This document shows positions 1-10,921 of a DNA stretch of 64,000 nt, piece after piece (the stretch's first letter is position 1; the number at the start of each line of letters is the position of its first letter). A model generated the notes under the pieces. That model saw nothing but the letters and a program-made list of their open reading frames with translations, searched no databases and had not been told where the DNA came from. This DNA comes from Hibiscus mutabilis. Taxonomy: Eukaryota; Streptophyta; Magnoliopsida; Malvales; Malvaceae. The DNA is taken from positions 7,720,886 to 7,784,885 of the forward strand of contig CM033732.1 of assembly GCA_019671005.1 (NCBI GenBank), in the 5' to 3' direction. A program made the translations under genes and the position numbers.

Positions 1-2178
1 TTCAGTCAACCAATCCATACCCAAGATCACATCAAAACCATGGAATAGTAGCTCCATCAAGTCAACGGCAAACATATATCCCTGAACCATTACAGCCTCA
101 ACCTTATGTGGATCGACACGAATCCCTTCGGCCGACACAACATGCCCAAGAAACACAACTTCCTTAAGCCAAAACTCACATTTGCCTAACTTAGCATACA
201 ACTGATTCTCTATCAGTTTCTGAAGCACAATCCGCAAATGGTTATCATGATCCTCCTTGGTACGAGAGTACACCAGGATATCATCGATAAACACCACCAC
301 AAACTGATCCAAAAACTCATGAAACACACGGTTCATCATGTCCATAAAAGCAGCTAGAGCATTGGTCAAACCAAACGGCATCACAAGAAATTCGTAATGC
401 CTGTATCTTGTACGAAAAGATGTTTTGGGCACCTTCACCTTTAACTGATAGTACCCCGACCTCAGATCTATCTTGGAAAACACCGAAGCTCCCATGAACT
501 GATCAAACAGATCATCAATCCACGATAAGGATACTTGTTCTTTATTGTCAACTTATTCAGCTGCCGGTAATCTATACACATCCGTAACGTACCATCTTTC
601 TTCTTAACAAACAGCACCTGCCTCCCTACAGTGAAATACTGGTCTAATAAAGTCCTGATCCAACAACTTCTGCAACTGCGTCTTCAACTCCTTCAATTAT
701 TTCAGAGCCATGCGGTACGAAGCAATTGATACTGGTACCATGCCCGTAAAAACCTTGATGCCAAACTCTACCTCACGGTCAGGTGGTAACCCCAGCAACT
801 CCTCCGAAAAATACCCAAAAACTCTCATACGGTGCGAACATCCTGCACTCTCAACTCATTTGATCCAAGATTCATAACATAGGCCAAATAAGCCTGACAT
901 CCCGAATCCATCATTCGTCTTGCTTCCAAAGCCGAAACAATACTAGACAAAAACTTGGTATTCTCACCCACAACCACCACCTCATAATCATCCGACAACC
1001 TCAAAGATATCCGCTTGGTCTCAAAATCCACCACAGCCTGATGTTCAGTCAACCAATCCATACCCAAGATCACATCAAAATCATGGAATGGTAGCTCTAT
1101 CAAGTCCACGACAAACATATATCCCTGAACCATTACAGCCTCAACCTTATGTGGATCGACACGAATCCCTTCGGCCGACACAACATGCCCAAGAAACACA
1201 ACTTCCTTAATCCAAAACTCACATTTGCTTAACTTAGCATACAACTGATTCTCCATCAGTTTCTGAAGCACAATCCGCAAATGGCTATCATGATCCTCCT
1301 TGGTACGAGAGTACACCAGGATATCATCGATAAACACCACCACAAACTGATCCAAAAACTCATGAAACACACGGTTCATCATGTCCATAAAAGCAGCTGG
1401 AGCATTGGTCAAACCAAACGGCATCACAAGAAATTCGTAATGCCTGTATCTTGTACGAAAAGATGTTTTGGGCACATCCACCTTTAACTGATAGTACCCC
1501 GACCTCAGATCTATCTTGGAAAACACCGAAGCTCCCATGAACTGATCAAACAGATCATCAATCCGCGGTAAGGACACTTGTTCTTTATTGTCAACTTATT
1601 CAGCTGCCGGTAATCTATACACATCCGCAACGTACCATCTTTCTTCTTAACAAACAGCACCGGCCTCCCCACAGTGAAATACTGGTCTAATAAAGCCCCG
1701 ATCCAACAACTTCTGCAACTGCGTCTTCAACTCCTTCAATTATTTCAGAGCCATGCGGTACGAAGCAATTGATACTGGTACCGTGCCCGTAAAAACCTTG
1801 ATGCCAAACTCTACCTCACCGTCAGATGGTAACCCCGGTAACTCATCCGAAAAATACTCGAAAACTCACATACTGTGCGAACATCCTGCACTCTCAACTC
1901 ATTTGATCCAAGATTCATAACATAGGCCAAATAAGCCTGACATCCCGAATCCATCATTCGTCTTGCCTCCAAAGCCGAAACAACACTAGACAAAAACTTG
2001 GTATTCTCGCCCACAAGCACCACCTCATCATCATCCGACAACCTCAAAGATATCCGCTTGGTCTCAAAATCCACCACAGCCTGATGTTTGGTCAACCAAT
2101 CCATACCCAAGATCACATCAAAACCATGGAATGGTAGCTCCATCAAGTCCACGGCAAACATATATCCCTGAACCATTA
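1..2178 (-). repeat. Tandem array of a 1043-bp pol segment
   Basis: Bases 93-1135 and 1136-2178 are two nearly identical head-to-tail copies, and 1-92 is the start of a third that continues left. The shared octamer AACCATTA occurs at 85-92, 1128-1135 and 2171-2178, which fixes a 1043-bp period. Each unit runs from the middle of the protease into the RT. At each internal junction the RT residues HKVEAV are joined directly to the protease residues MVQGYMF. The two copies differ by scattered substitutions. Confidence 0.9.
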
Positions 2179-2338
2179 GCGGACACCTATGATACAACCT
2201 CCTAACCATGACCGTCTCTCTAAGAGAACTAGTCACTTTAACTCCCAAATTAAAAATTTCAACAGATATATCAAGCAACTCAGCATGCTCACTCAAAATG
2301 TATAAATGAGTAGATCCAGAATCAGCCAACGAATACAA
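1..2338 (-). pseudogene. Broken gypsy pol: protease and reverse transcriptase
   Basis: The protease part (2338 down to about 1811) carries the DSGSTH catalytic motif followed by GFDVILGMDWL. The RT part at 1577 down to about 1140 has PRIDDLFDQ, the palm stretch MPFGLTNAPA and the catalytic FIDD (the family's F/Y-x-DD box). A second RT/protease set lies at 1135 down to 93. The PR and RT frames are separated by frameshifts near 1580-1811 and by the tandem junctions. It is a dead copy. Confidence 0.88.
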
Positions 2339-2370
2339 CGACAGAGACTAAAGGGTAAAAGTACCTGCAA

Positions 2371-3592
2371 TTACATTGGTGTCATTGCGACCCTCACGGT
2401 GCGAATACACCCTAGTCGGTCCACCTCCATTAGGCTGGATAGCAACAGTATGAGCCACAGTCCTTTGTCCCCCATCTTGACGTTAAACGGTCTGCGGCCA
2501 CGGCCACGACCACGACCCCGCTGCAGAACAACAACATGTGCAGCACCCTGCCCACCTCGAGCCAACAACGGACAATCACGCCTCTGGTGGTCGTCCGACC
2601 CACAACTCCAACAAGCATTAGCCACTACAGGCGCAGGTGCCTAACCCTCCATGGCCAACCGTGGGCAATCTCGCCTCAAATGGTCTCAGGATCCGCAAAC
2701 CCAGTAAGTGCTATACGAGGCTCTAACCTAGGCACCCTACCCTTGGACTCCACGTCCCACAACACCTCCACCATGCCTCGGCTCTTAGCGAAACCTCTTG
2801 TCACGGTGTCTCTTGGCCTGACCACCGCTATAACCTGAATCAGCAACTCTCTTACCCGAGCTTAAACCTCATAATCCAGAAGCCAAGCCTAAATTTTGCT
2901 TCACATCCTTGGCTCGCGAAACCAATACATCAAAATCGGTATAATCAGCAGCAAGAATGTATGTCTTAACATCCTGCACATGCCCATAACGGAAATGATC
3001 ACATCGAGTACGCTCGTCAGGAACCAACTCAGGTGCATACTGACTCAACCTCACAAATTGCACCTCGCATTCCGTAACAAACATATCGTCATATACCAGA
3101 ACCATGAACTCTCACTTCCTCTCGTCCTGATATCGGACTCCCAAAAACTTCTTCAAAAAAACCTCACAAAAAAACTCTCAAGTCACATCTTTGGTCGCCA
3201 TTACCCGATATAGTGGTAGTCCACCACGTATAGACATCACCTTGCATCAGGGAAATAGCACAACCCAACTTACAGGCATCGGTGCAACCCATCTGACCCA
3301 ATATTCGCTTAGTGCTGGCCAACTAACCCTTGGAAGCCTCTGGCAACAAACCTAGGAACTCAACTCCATTTAAACTACGAAGACGATCAAGCGGCAAACC
3401 TTGCCCATCAACAGATGGTGCTGGCACACGAACACCCGCAACTGCTGCCTGAAACACACCGGTCATAGCCTGAATTAATGGTGCCATATCACCCATCCCT
3501 GGCCCAGCCGGCGCATGTGGTACTTGCTCCACTCCCTCAGGTGGATTGGGTGGGGCGGTGGCAACCCTCCAGGAGGTACAACTTGTCCTCAA
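2371..3592 (-). pseudogene. Broken gypsy gag with zinc knuckle
   Basis: Three gag pieces lie in different minus-strand frames: a proline-rich N-terminal part (3592-3323), a middle capsid-like part (3105-2869), and a C-terminal nucleocapsid (about 2625-2371). The nucleocapsid carries a CCHC knuckle with spacing C-x2-C-x4-H-x4-C (CWSCGSDDHQRRDC). Frameshifts separate the pieces. Position between the primer-binding site and the protease supports the gag assignment. Confidence 0.8.
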
Positions 3593-3917
3593 TCATCCTG
3601 CCCAGCGGCAGCAGCAATCGTGCTAGATCGCAACTCTCTCATCGGTCCATCGTGCTAAAATATATCTAAGGCATGATAATCATTTCAAAACAAAACAGTC
3701 AGGCCAGCCTCAAGCAAGGATCCAAGACATTCATTTCAAAAACCAATTTTCAAGATTATAATGATAAGGCAATGGGTACCCCCAAGCTTCCCCAACATGG
3801 CATAAAACATTCAGTATACATATATCAACCACTACGCATAGCAATCAGCGTACCAATAACAATCAACGTGCAAATCAAGCAACATGTACAACTCACAACA
3901 ACCTCTCAAACGAACAA

Positions 3918-3935
3918 AACCTGGCTCTAATACCA
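3918..3935 (-). other. Primer-binding site (initiator tRNA-Met type)
   Basis: The plus-strand sequence CCTGGCTCTAATACCA matches the 3' end of plant initiator tRNA-Met with one difference (A for G). On the minus strand this is TGGTATTAGAGCCAGG, the classical minus-strand-synthesis primer site. It lies 5 bases from the LTR end at 3941, which fixes LTR orientation. Confidence 0.88.
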
Positions 3936-3940
3936 CCAAA

Positions 3941-6900
3941 TGTAGCCCCCTTAACCTGGTCTAGCTGCCAGACAGAACCAATGAAGCTATATTAGGTTTG
4001 CCGAAGCAAACCGGAGAGTTACATCGAAACCCGGTCCAATTTTTTTCTTTTTTATCTTGTCTAGATTCCAATTATTAATCCTACGTGTACATGCAACACT
4101 CAGGTATAACCCCAACTCAATCAGGCATCACTTTGACATCCAATTGAGCACATTTGCAATTTAGAGACCAAATTGTAAATACATGAAATTTGCAAGATTT
4201 ATGCCACTTTTTAAAATACCAATATTTAATTAGTCAGGTTCTGAACATTCATCTCAAATTTCATCTCAATTTGATCATTCAAGCTCATACAATCTCATGG
4301 GCAAGTTACGGGGACTAATATGCAAAGAAAGCAAAACTGCCAAGCTAAGATTACAGAAAACGGCCTCAGGTATCGGTACGGGTGTCACCGTACCGATACA
4401 CATAAAACTATCCCGTACCGATACGCCAAGGCAGGTATTGATACGCCATAACGAACTTACCTAACTTTTGAATTTTTTGACATACGTACCGGTACGCTTA
4501 CATGGGTATCGGTACACAGGTTCGGATTGAAAAATTGAAATTCCAGAGGCTAGAATGTATACCGATACACCATTTCCCGTATCGATACACCAAGCCAAAA
4601 ATGCCCTGGAGTACCGATACTCCCTCGCGTGTACCGATTCCCCAGACTAGAAAATGTCTAACCATACCGATACGGTCCCTCGCGTATCGGTACGCATGGA
4701 CCTGTAATGTCATAAACTGTAGGTTTTTCATTCCAAAAGCATTCTCAAACCATTCTAACATACTCATAACATAACCCTAGCATACCAAGCATACCACAAT
4801 CATTCAGGCTTCACAAATTCAACATCGTAATATGACATCGTCCATCAAAGAGATTCTATAGGCATGCTTCCTAATTTCCATCCAAGCAACATGTCAAAAA
4901 GGTAAACCAACATCAAAACAATCTTTAAAGGCCATTTACAACCCAAAAGCAACTAAAGAAACATGCTCAAACAGGGAGTTCCACAAAACAACTCCCAAAA
5001 CACAATAGATACCCCATTGCCCTTATTCATTATAATCTAAACCAAGACATACTTTAGAAACAAGTCTTGCCAAGATCCCCTTGCTTCTTGCTGCCTTCCA
5101 AGACCTCAATTATCTGTATTGATGCACAATAAGAGCGTAAGCACACAAGGCTTAGTGAGGAATGCTCAAAACAACCACCATCAATGCATTTAAAACCATT
5201 TATTTAACATCATCCTCTAAAAACATCATCATCATCTTCATGCCCCTTTTGAAAACATGCATTTTATATCATTAAAACCAACATAATAAACCATATGCTA
5301 CATGTATCATTAATCAACAGCAAATCCCATTGCTAACCCTCCACTTAAGCCTTCCCATGCATTACTACCAAATGCAAAGCTTAAGGAGAAACATGTATAA
5401 ATCACATTATACAACATAAAACATTTCAATGATACATTAACAATTATATTGGCTTACAAGTGATCAATAACAAGTCTATTAACAAAAAAGTTCACCAGAT
5501 ACACAGATTCAACAAGTGTTAACCCAACACTTCAAGCCATCTCAACTGAAATAGTGATACAATCACAATCGCGGTACAATAACAATTGGGTACAATAATA
5601 ACCGGGTACACTTTCAACCCATAGGGAAACCCATCCCTCTCATCGGTTAGATGCTTAACCCCACTAACAAGAGTATTCGGTACCATTAAACCTCTCTACC
5701 GTTAGGGTACTTGGATGGAGTATTCGGTACACAATATAAACCCCTCAACATCCAAGACGACTTATTTTACAGTGCGCTCAATCCTATGGCTAGCCAACTA
5801 TATCTTATAACAATTTTAAAACCACATCACTTGCCAATATAATTAACTATTTCAACATTTACCTCACTATTTTTAACAAGCATTAAATCATACCATTTCC
5901 AAAGCAACAACCATGCTTTAAAACACAAGTGTAAACCATACTTACAAGGATCACTTACCATGTGCATCCTTCAGCATTTCATGCTTAAAAACAGTGTATC
6001 AAATACTTAAAAACATGCTTTAACAGTAGGTAACATGTAATTAAAACAAGTGCATAAAACCATCAAACGCTAGCACGACCGCGAGAGTAAAACCACTTTA
6101 TACTTACTTCCGAGTCTAGGTAAGCATTTCAAGCTCTACCATAACTCCCAAACTCTATTCTCAAAACAACAAAACGCTATAAACCACGTTTTCACTCACC
6201 GATACGCGAAACTTCGATTCACCGACACGCAAACAAGCATCCGAAGTCTCCTACGCTTCTCCAAACACCTCCATGTCAACTTCCCATATTTTTATCACAC
6301 AACAACAGAGGATTAATGCATTCTAAACACAACAAACATAACCCTTCTCGGATTTCCACAACTCCCTCACAATTAACCCTTCACAACAACCGAAATCAAG
6401 ACCAAAGCACTTCGATTCACAATCCAGCCAACATCTATCAACCTAGCATAATTTTCAACACCAAAATACATCTAAAAAACAGATCCAAACCACAATTTCA
6501 ACACAAAACCTCAAAACTAACAACCTAAACAAATAGAGACTCTTATGTTTCGGGATTATATTGTTAAAATCACTTATCAACATTGTTAAACATACAAAAT
6601 ATGAGTCAAATCACCATTACATACTGGAAATCAGATTCAATTTGTGAATCAACATATTTTCCCCAAAGATCTCATTAAATCATTAGAAAATCATCAAAAT
6701 CAGATTAGAAATGCAAAAGCAAGGATCAAATGCTTGGGAATTTCAATAAAGAACAATACAATAGAGGAGATCTCGGACCTTACCCCTATTGTGAAGTTTC
6801 TCCCTCAATTGATTTGTGAAAAGCTAAGAAATCACAAGATTAATGTGAGATTTTGTATAAACAATCTTTGTAAAACAATTTGAAACAATAAAATCAAGTT

Positions 6901-7401
6901 AGAAACCACCTCACTATGGAAATTTGATGAAATCTGAGTGTTTGGCTGAGGAGAGAATAGAGAGAAAAAGTTGAGAGAAAAATGATGTGATTTTTGTTTA
7001 AGAAAAGATAACCACCTTTTTAACAAAATCCACTTTAATTATTAATTAAAGCACATGTTTAAATTAATTAAATTAAGGGAGAAACCTTCAGAAACAAATT
7101 GTTAAAATAGCTCCTTAAAGATTTTAAGTATTTGACCCTTTTCATTTTAGTCACTAGAAAATCACAGTTTTCAAAACTTTCATTTAGGTCACTAACCAAA
7201 ATGTCCACCTTCCAAAAATAATTTTTCAAAATTGATTCCACCATTATTAATATATAATTAAAAATGATTTTTAAACATTTTTCCATAATTTTTCCAACAC
7301 CGAAAATATACGATCCCGAAACTGATTCGAATCTCTACTTTGGTCCACTAAACCGTCTAATAACCCTCTAAACCGCTAAGCCCTAAAATCGGGGCGTTAC
7401 A
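3941..7401 (-). repeat. Long 5' LTR (about 3.46 kb) of the gypsy element
   Basis: The left end is TGTAGCCCCC next to the primer-binding site. The right end is GGGGCGTTACA, whose reverse complement TGTAACGCCCC is a common start of Del/Tekay LTRs. The two ends form a short imperfect inverted repeat, as is usual for LTRs. No coding capacity is seen inside; the small ORFs are chance. The LTR contains a dense GTACCGATAC motif block near 4370-4700. The right end interrupts a hAT transposase gene. No target-site duplication can be tested because the other end lies off the window. Confidence 0.8.
4370..4700. repeat. Reiterated GTACCGATAC / GTATCGGTAC motif block
   Basis: About ten copies of a 10-base motif (GTACCGATAC and its reverse complement GTATCGGTAC, with variants) occur in both orientations within about 330 bases, at irregular spacing. 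The flanking LTR has none. The motif is nearly self-complementary around a CCGATA/TATCGG core. Function is unknown. Confidence 0.75.
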
Positions 7402-7675
7402 CCATGGATTTCTTGGGTGTTCCCATTACTACCGTGGCTTCAGAGGCCACATTTAGTGCTAGAAGCCGTGTAATTGGTCCTTATCGATCATCATTAAGTC
7501 CTAAAACCGTGCAAATGTTAATTTGTACAAGAGATTGGTGTCGGTCTTTCCATGGATTGAAGAGAAAGAACAAAGTAAGGATTAGTTATGTATGTGTACA
7601 CTTTTTTCAGTTTTTTGGAATTTATTTTTAGCTAATGGCTTTATGATTTTTTTGCAGAAATTTGATGAAGATTAA
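7402..7675 (+). pseudogene. hAT transposase, C-terminal dimerisation domain (truncated by LTR insertion)
   Basis: The reading frame from the LTR junction gives MDFLGVPITTVASEATFSARSR, then DPYRSS-like GPYRSSLSPKTV and ICTRDW, the hallmark C-terminal hAT dimerisation (hATC) signature of Ac/RICESLEEPER-type transposases. The exon ends at 7574 with donor GTAAGG; the acceptor TTTGCAG ends at 7657 and a six-codon last exon (KFDED, stop) ends at 7675. The N-terminal zinc finger and catalytic core are missing. They should lie left of the gypsy element if the gene was split by it. Confidence 0.85.
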
Positions 7676-8292
7676 TCGAAGGAAATCACTTTGCCTGCTC
7701 TTTAGGTTTGTTAATAAAATTTTATGATGCTTTGCAATTTATTTTTGCATAATAATAAGTTGAATTGTTTAATGACTTTATAATAAATATGCTTAAGAAA
7801 ATCAGGAGAAGAGCAAATAATAGAGTGCTTGGAGCCTTGGACTAGGATAATGGAAGGCGGAAGTAACTAATGGATTGTTGTTGGAGAATTTTTTGTTTCA
7901 TGAAGATCGATGCATGTTTGTTGTTGTTTTATTTTGTATTTTCTTTGATTAAGTGTTTGTATTGTAAGAATATTTCTTGGTTATTTGGTTAATCTACTTT
8001 TTGGGCACTCTTTTCCCCTTTCCCGTCATTAAATTTTGTTTCAGTGTTGTTATGAAAGGATTTTTAATGAGGACCCATCTTTTATAAAAAAAATGTTCAT
8101 TTTGAGCCGAGTCGAGCCTGACGAGCTTCGAGCCGATCCGAGCCCAATAATACTGTTTTCGAGCTGAGCTTGAACCTAAAATTTTGAGCTCAGCAAGCCT
8201 CGAGCTCGAGCGATCCCAATAATACTGTTTTCGAGCAAAGCCAAGTTGAGCCTAGCTAGGCTCAGGCTTGGCTCGGCTCATTATCACCCCTA
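7676..8292 (+). mobile_element. hAT element 3' region and terminal inverted repeat
   Basis: This stretch follows the transposase stop. Near 8105-8285 are many copies of GAGCCGAGC / GAGCTCGAGC-type motifs, a subterminal array expected for transposase binding. The element appears to end at TTATCACCCCTA (8281-8292), which fits the Ac-like 3' TIR pattern. The next eight bases, GTCTCAAT, are the predicted target duplication; its partner would be left of the window. Confidence 0.7.
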
Positions 8293-8299
8293 GTCTCAA

Positions 8300-9425
8300 T
8301 ACATGTTTATTCATCGTCTACCAATTTTGCTGATACTAACACGCAAAGCAATTACATTTATGATGCTCATGAAGCAATAGAAGTTTGAGGTGTACTAACC
8401 TCAAGCACTAGTGATAAATCCTCATTCAAGCATCCTAATACTCTACTTGGTCTGATACTCGATCTCGAATAATCCTCATATAAAAACAAATATGAAAATA
8501 CATTAATTCCATGCATCCCTTATTCAAATCACAAGGCCAAACTCATAAAATAGCTTACCAGGTTCAAATTAGGCGAAATGAACTACGCCAACGGACTCAG
8601 AACATCAATAAACCCCCGAGTAGGGTTCCCCAAAAAGTCAATGGCTGGTCAACGCTAGTCAACAGCCTGGTCAACAGGTCTGGTGATCCGGTGCGGCGCA
8701 ATACACAACAGCTAGGGTGCACTCGTGGGCAATGATCTGGTGCTGCAGAGAGTATGTGCACCCGGGTACCCTGATCTAGTATGGCGCGGTGCACCGCAAC
8801 ATGGTACACCCGTCTAGCAGATGCATGCCTACCCTCGATGGTGGCACGTGGAGGCACGTGAAGGGTCCTTCGATGGTCGAACGATGACAGCGAGCTCCAG
8901 CCCTGTTGTCCCAACGCCGAGAAGCACGCTGATGGCCTCAAAATCTGGTTTTGACCACTAGAACCACCTCAACTCAACAACCTGCAACTTTTTTCACCTC
9001 ACCTCAACGAACGGCAACAGCGATGGCAACAAGGTAACCACCAGCCGATTCATCTCGGCAAGCTCTTTCCAACAGTGTCGATGGTGTCACGAACGAAGGC
9101 TTAGACGACGATAGATCAAAATTCAAAGATTTCTCCATCTTTTTCTCTCCCATCTTTTTATTTTTCTCTCTCCTATCAAATCAAATCTTCTTCCCCTTTT
9201 TCCCACCTACCACACACTTTATCTATTTCCTCTAATATTTTAAAATTCAAAACCCTCTCAAAAAAAAGATGATAACCCTTTTAAATAAAAAGCCCAACAC
9301 CACATTCTCCCATTTTTGCCATTAGGCCTAAATTAATTATTCTTAATTTAGACTCTCAACAAAAAGGCCCAATACCCGGGTCTGAGACCCGATTCGCTAA
9401 CCTAAAATTCTGGTCGTTATAGACC
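8300..9425. other. Degenerate LTR-like sequence
   Basis: No supported gene. The right end reads GGTCGTTATA, whose complement TATAACGACC resembles degenerate gypsy LTR starts (TGTAACGACC). A pyrimidine-rich run lies at 9130-9220. The 114-codon minus-strand frame at 8597-8941 has no recognisable domain and looks like chance coding in a GC-richer patch. LTR origin is a weak inference. Confidence 0.3.
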
Positions 9426-9439
9426 CAAGCCATCTTGAA

Positions 9440-9584
9440 ATAACATAAACCCGAACTAAATTCGAACCATACCTGATTCGACCCGAATCAAACATAAACC
9501 GAAAGTAACCCGAACCAAAAAGCAATCCGACCCAAAATGACCCAACCCGTACCCGACCCAAACGATCCGATTGTCACCTCTAAA
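9440..9584. repeat. CCGAACC-rich hAT-like terminal fragment
   Basis: Repeats of ACCCGAACC / CGACCC build up to a terminus reading GTCACCTCTA at about 9575-9584. A similar CGAACC-rich block ends in CCACCTCTA near 38403. This fits the subterminal region and 3' TIR of a non-autonomous Ac-like element. The 5' end is not identified. Confidence 0.4.
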
Positions 9585-9987
9585 TATATCATCACTTGGT
9601 TCACTAATTGTTCACATAATTATACTTTGTCGGTGCATCAAATGTTAATTTATTTATAATATATAATATATTAAATGTGGGTTTTTAATTATAAAAAATT
9701 TTTTTTTTTGGTGAAATAGTATGATTGCATTAAGTCAATAATCATACACGGACTATACTAGCACATGCCTCATTAAAAAACCCTTAAAGCTAATCGGAGG
9801 AAAAAAGTACACGTGCTAGTACTTAATAAAAGTCAATCGGGTTAACCCGCACCAAAGAAAAGAAAAACAACATCCACATCAACTATAACTACTAGGGGCA
9901 TCCGCATGCGACAAAGATATAACCCAAGCTGGCAAACCAAATAGATTCAAAGTTATCAAAACAAGCATTATTGGCTAGAGCATCCGC

Positions 9988-10921
9988 CAGAGTCGTCTCT
10001 GGGCCCGGGGCCCAATTTCTTTTATAATATTAGTATTATCTTCCATTTTTTAATACATAGGATTAGGGGTTACTCTTAAATTCTAATTTTTTCGATATTT
10101 GTTATTAAGATCTAATTTTTTAAATAATTATTATTAGATACTCAATTTTTTCTCAATAGTTGTTATTAAGGGTCTACTATTAAAATTTAAATTTTTTTCT
10201 AATATTTGTTTTTAGGCCTCTAATTTTTTCTTATTACTTGTTATTCGAGGTTCATTTTTTAACACTTGTTATTATGATCTCAAATTTTTTCAATACTTGT
10301 TATAAGGGGCTTACTCCTAAAATTCAATATTTTTGAATATTTGTTATTAGGGTCCAATTTTTCCCCATTACTTACATTAGAGGTCTAATTTTTTTCAATA
10401 ATTGTTATTAGGGTCCTAATTTTTTTCAATACTTGTTATTAGGGGCTCAATTTTTTCCAATATTTGTTATTAGGGGTCTACTCTTAAAATTTATTTCCCC
10501 CAATATTTGTTATTAGGGTTCAATTTCCCCCAATACTTGTTATTAGGGGGCTATTTTTCCGATATTTGTTATTAGGCATATACTCTTAAAATTTAATTTT
10601 TTCCTAATACTTCTTATTAGAGAGCTATTTTTTTCTAATACTTGTTATTAGATGCCCAACTTTTTTCTTGATATTTGTTATTAGGGATCTACTCTTAAAA
10701 TTCATTTTTTCTGATATTTGTTATTATGAGTCCATTTTTTTCTCAATGCTTGTTATTAGAGTCATGTTTTTTTTAAAAAATATATTTATTATTAGAGACA
10801 TATTTTTCTAATACTTGATATTAGTGACCTACTTTTAAAATTTAATTTTTTCAATACTTATTATTAGGGGCCTAAGTTTTAGGTTCGCCCTAGGACTACT
10901 AAAACCTCAAGAACGGCTCTG
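9988..10921. mobile_element. Non-autonomous hAT element with minisatellite body
   Basis: The ends are CAGAGTCGTC at left and GAACGGCTCTG at right, giving imperfect TIRs CAGAG(T/C)CG. The flanks are GCATCCGC (9980-9987) and GCATCAGC (10922-10929), an 8-bp target duplication with one mismatch. Removing it restores the LINE RNase H reading NRVADA-LANN. The body is about 800 bases of diverged tandem units built on CAATACTTGTTATTAGGGG-like sequence with 'ACTCTTAAAATT' variants. There is no transposase. A related copy is at 46717-47341. Confidence 0.82.

Larger units (their letters stand above)
1..3930 (-). mobile_element. Ty3/gypsy (Del/Tekay-like chromovirus) internal region, degraded
   Basis: On the minus strand the order is primer-binding site (3918-3935), gag pieces (3592 down to 2371), aspartic protease (DSGSTH motif, near 2310) and reverse transcriptase. 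This is the gag-PR-RT order of Ty3/gypsy elements. The protease linker ILGMDWL and the RT stretch FIDDILVYS followed by GHVVSAEGI are typical of Del/Tekay chromoviruses. Frames are broken by frameshifts and stops between the protease and RT, so nothing here is likely to be translated as an intact polyprotein. Integrase and the 3' LTR would lie left of the window. The lineage is inferred from motifs and the long LTR, not from a tree. Confidence 0.88.

Noticed and set aside
1281..1487. Plus-strand frame over the RT
   Set aside because: Antisense shadow of the gypsy RT.
2306..2838. Plus-strand frames over gag
   Set aside because: Antisense shadows of the minus-strand gag zinc-knuckle region.
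8597..8941. 114-codon minus-strand frame
   Set aside because: No domain or codon pattern recognised; it lies in a GC-richer patch of LTR-like debris.
10020..10880. CRISPR-like repeat-spacer array
   Set aside because: Units are diverged and contiguous without unique spacers, the genome is a plant, and hAT ends with an 8-bp duplication explain the block.
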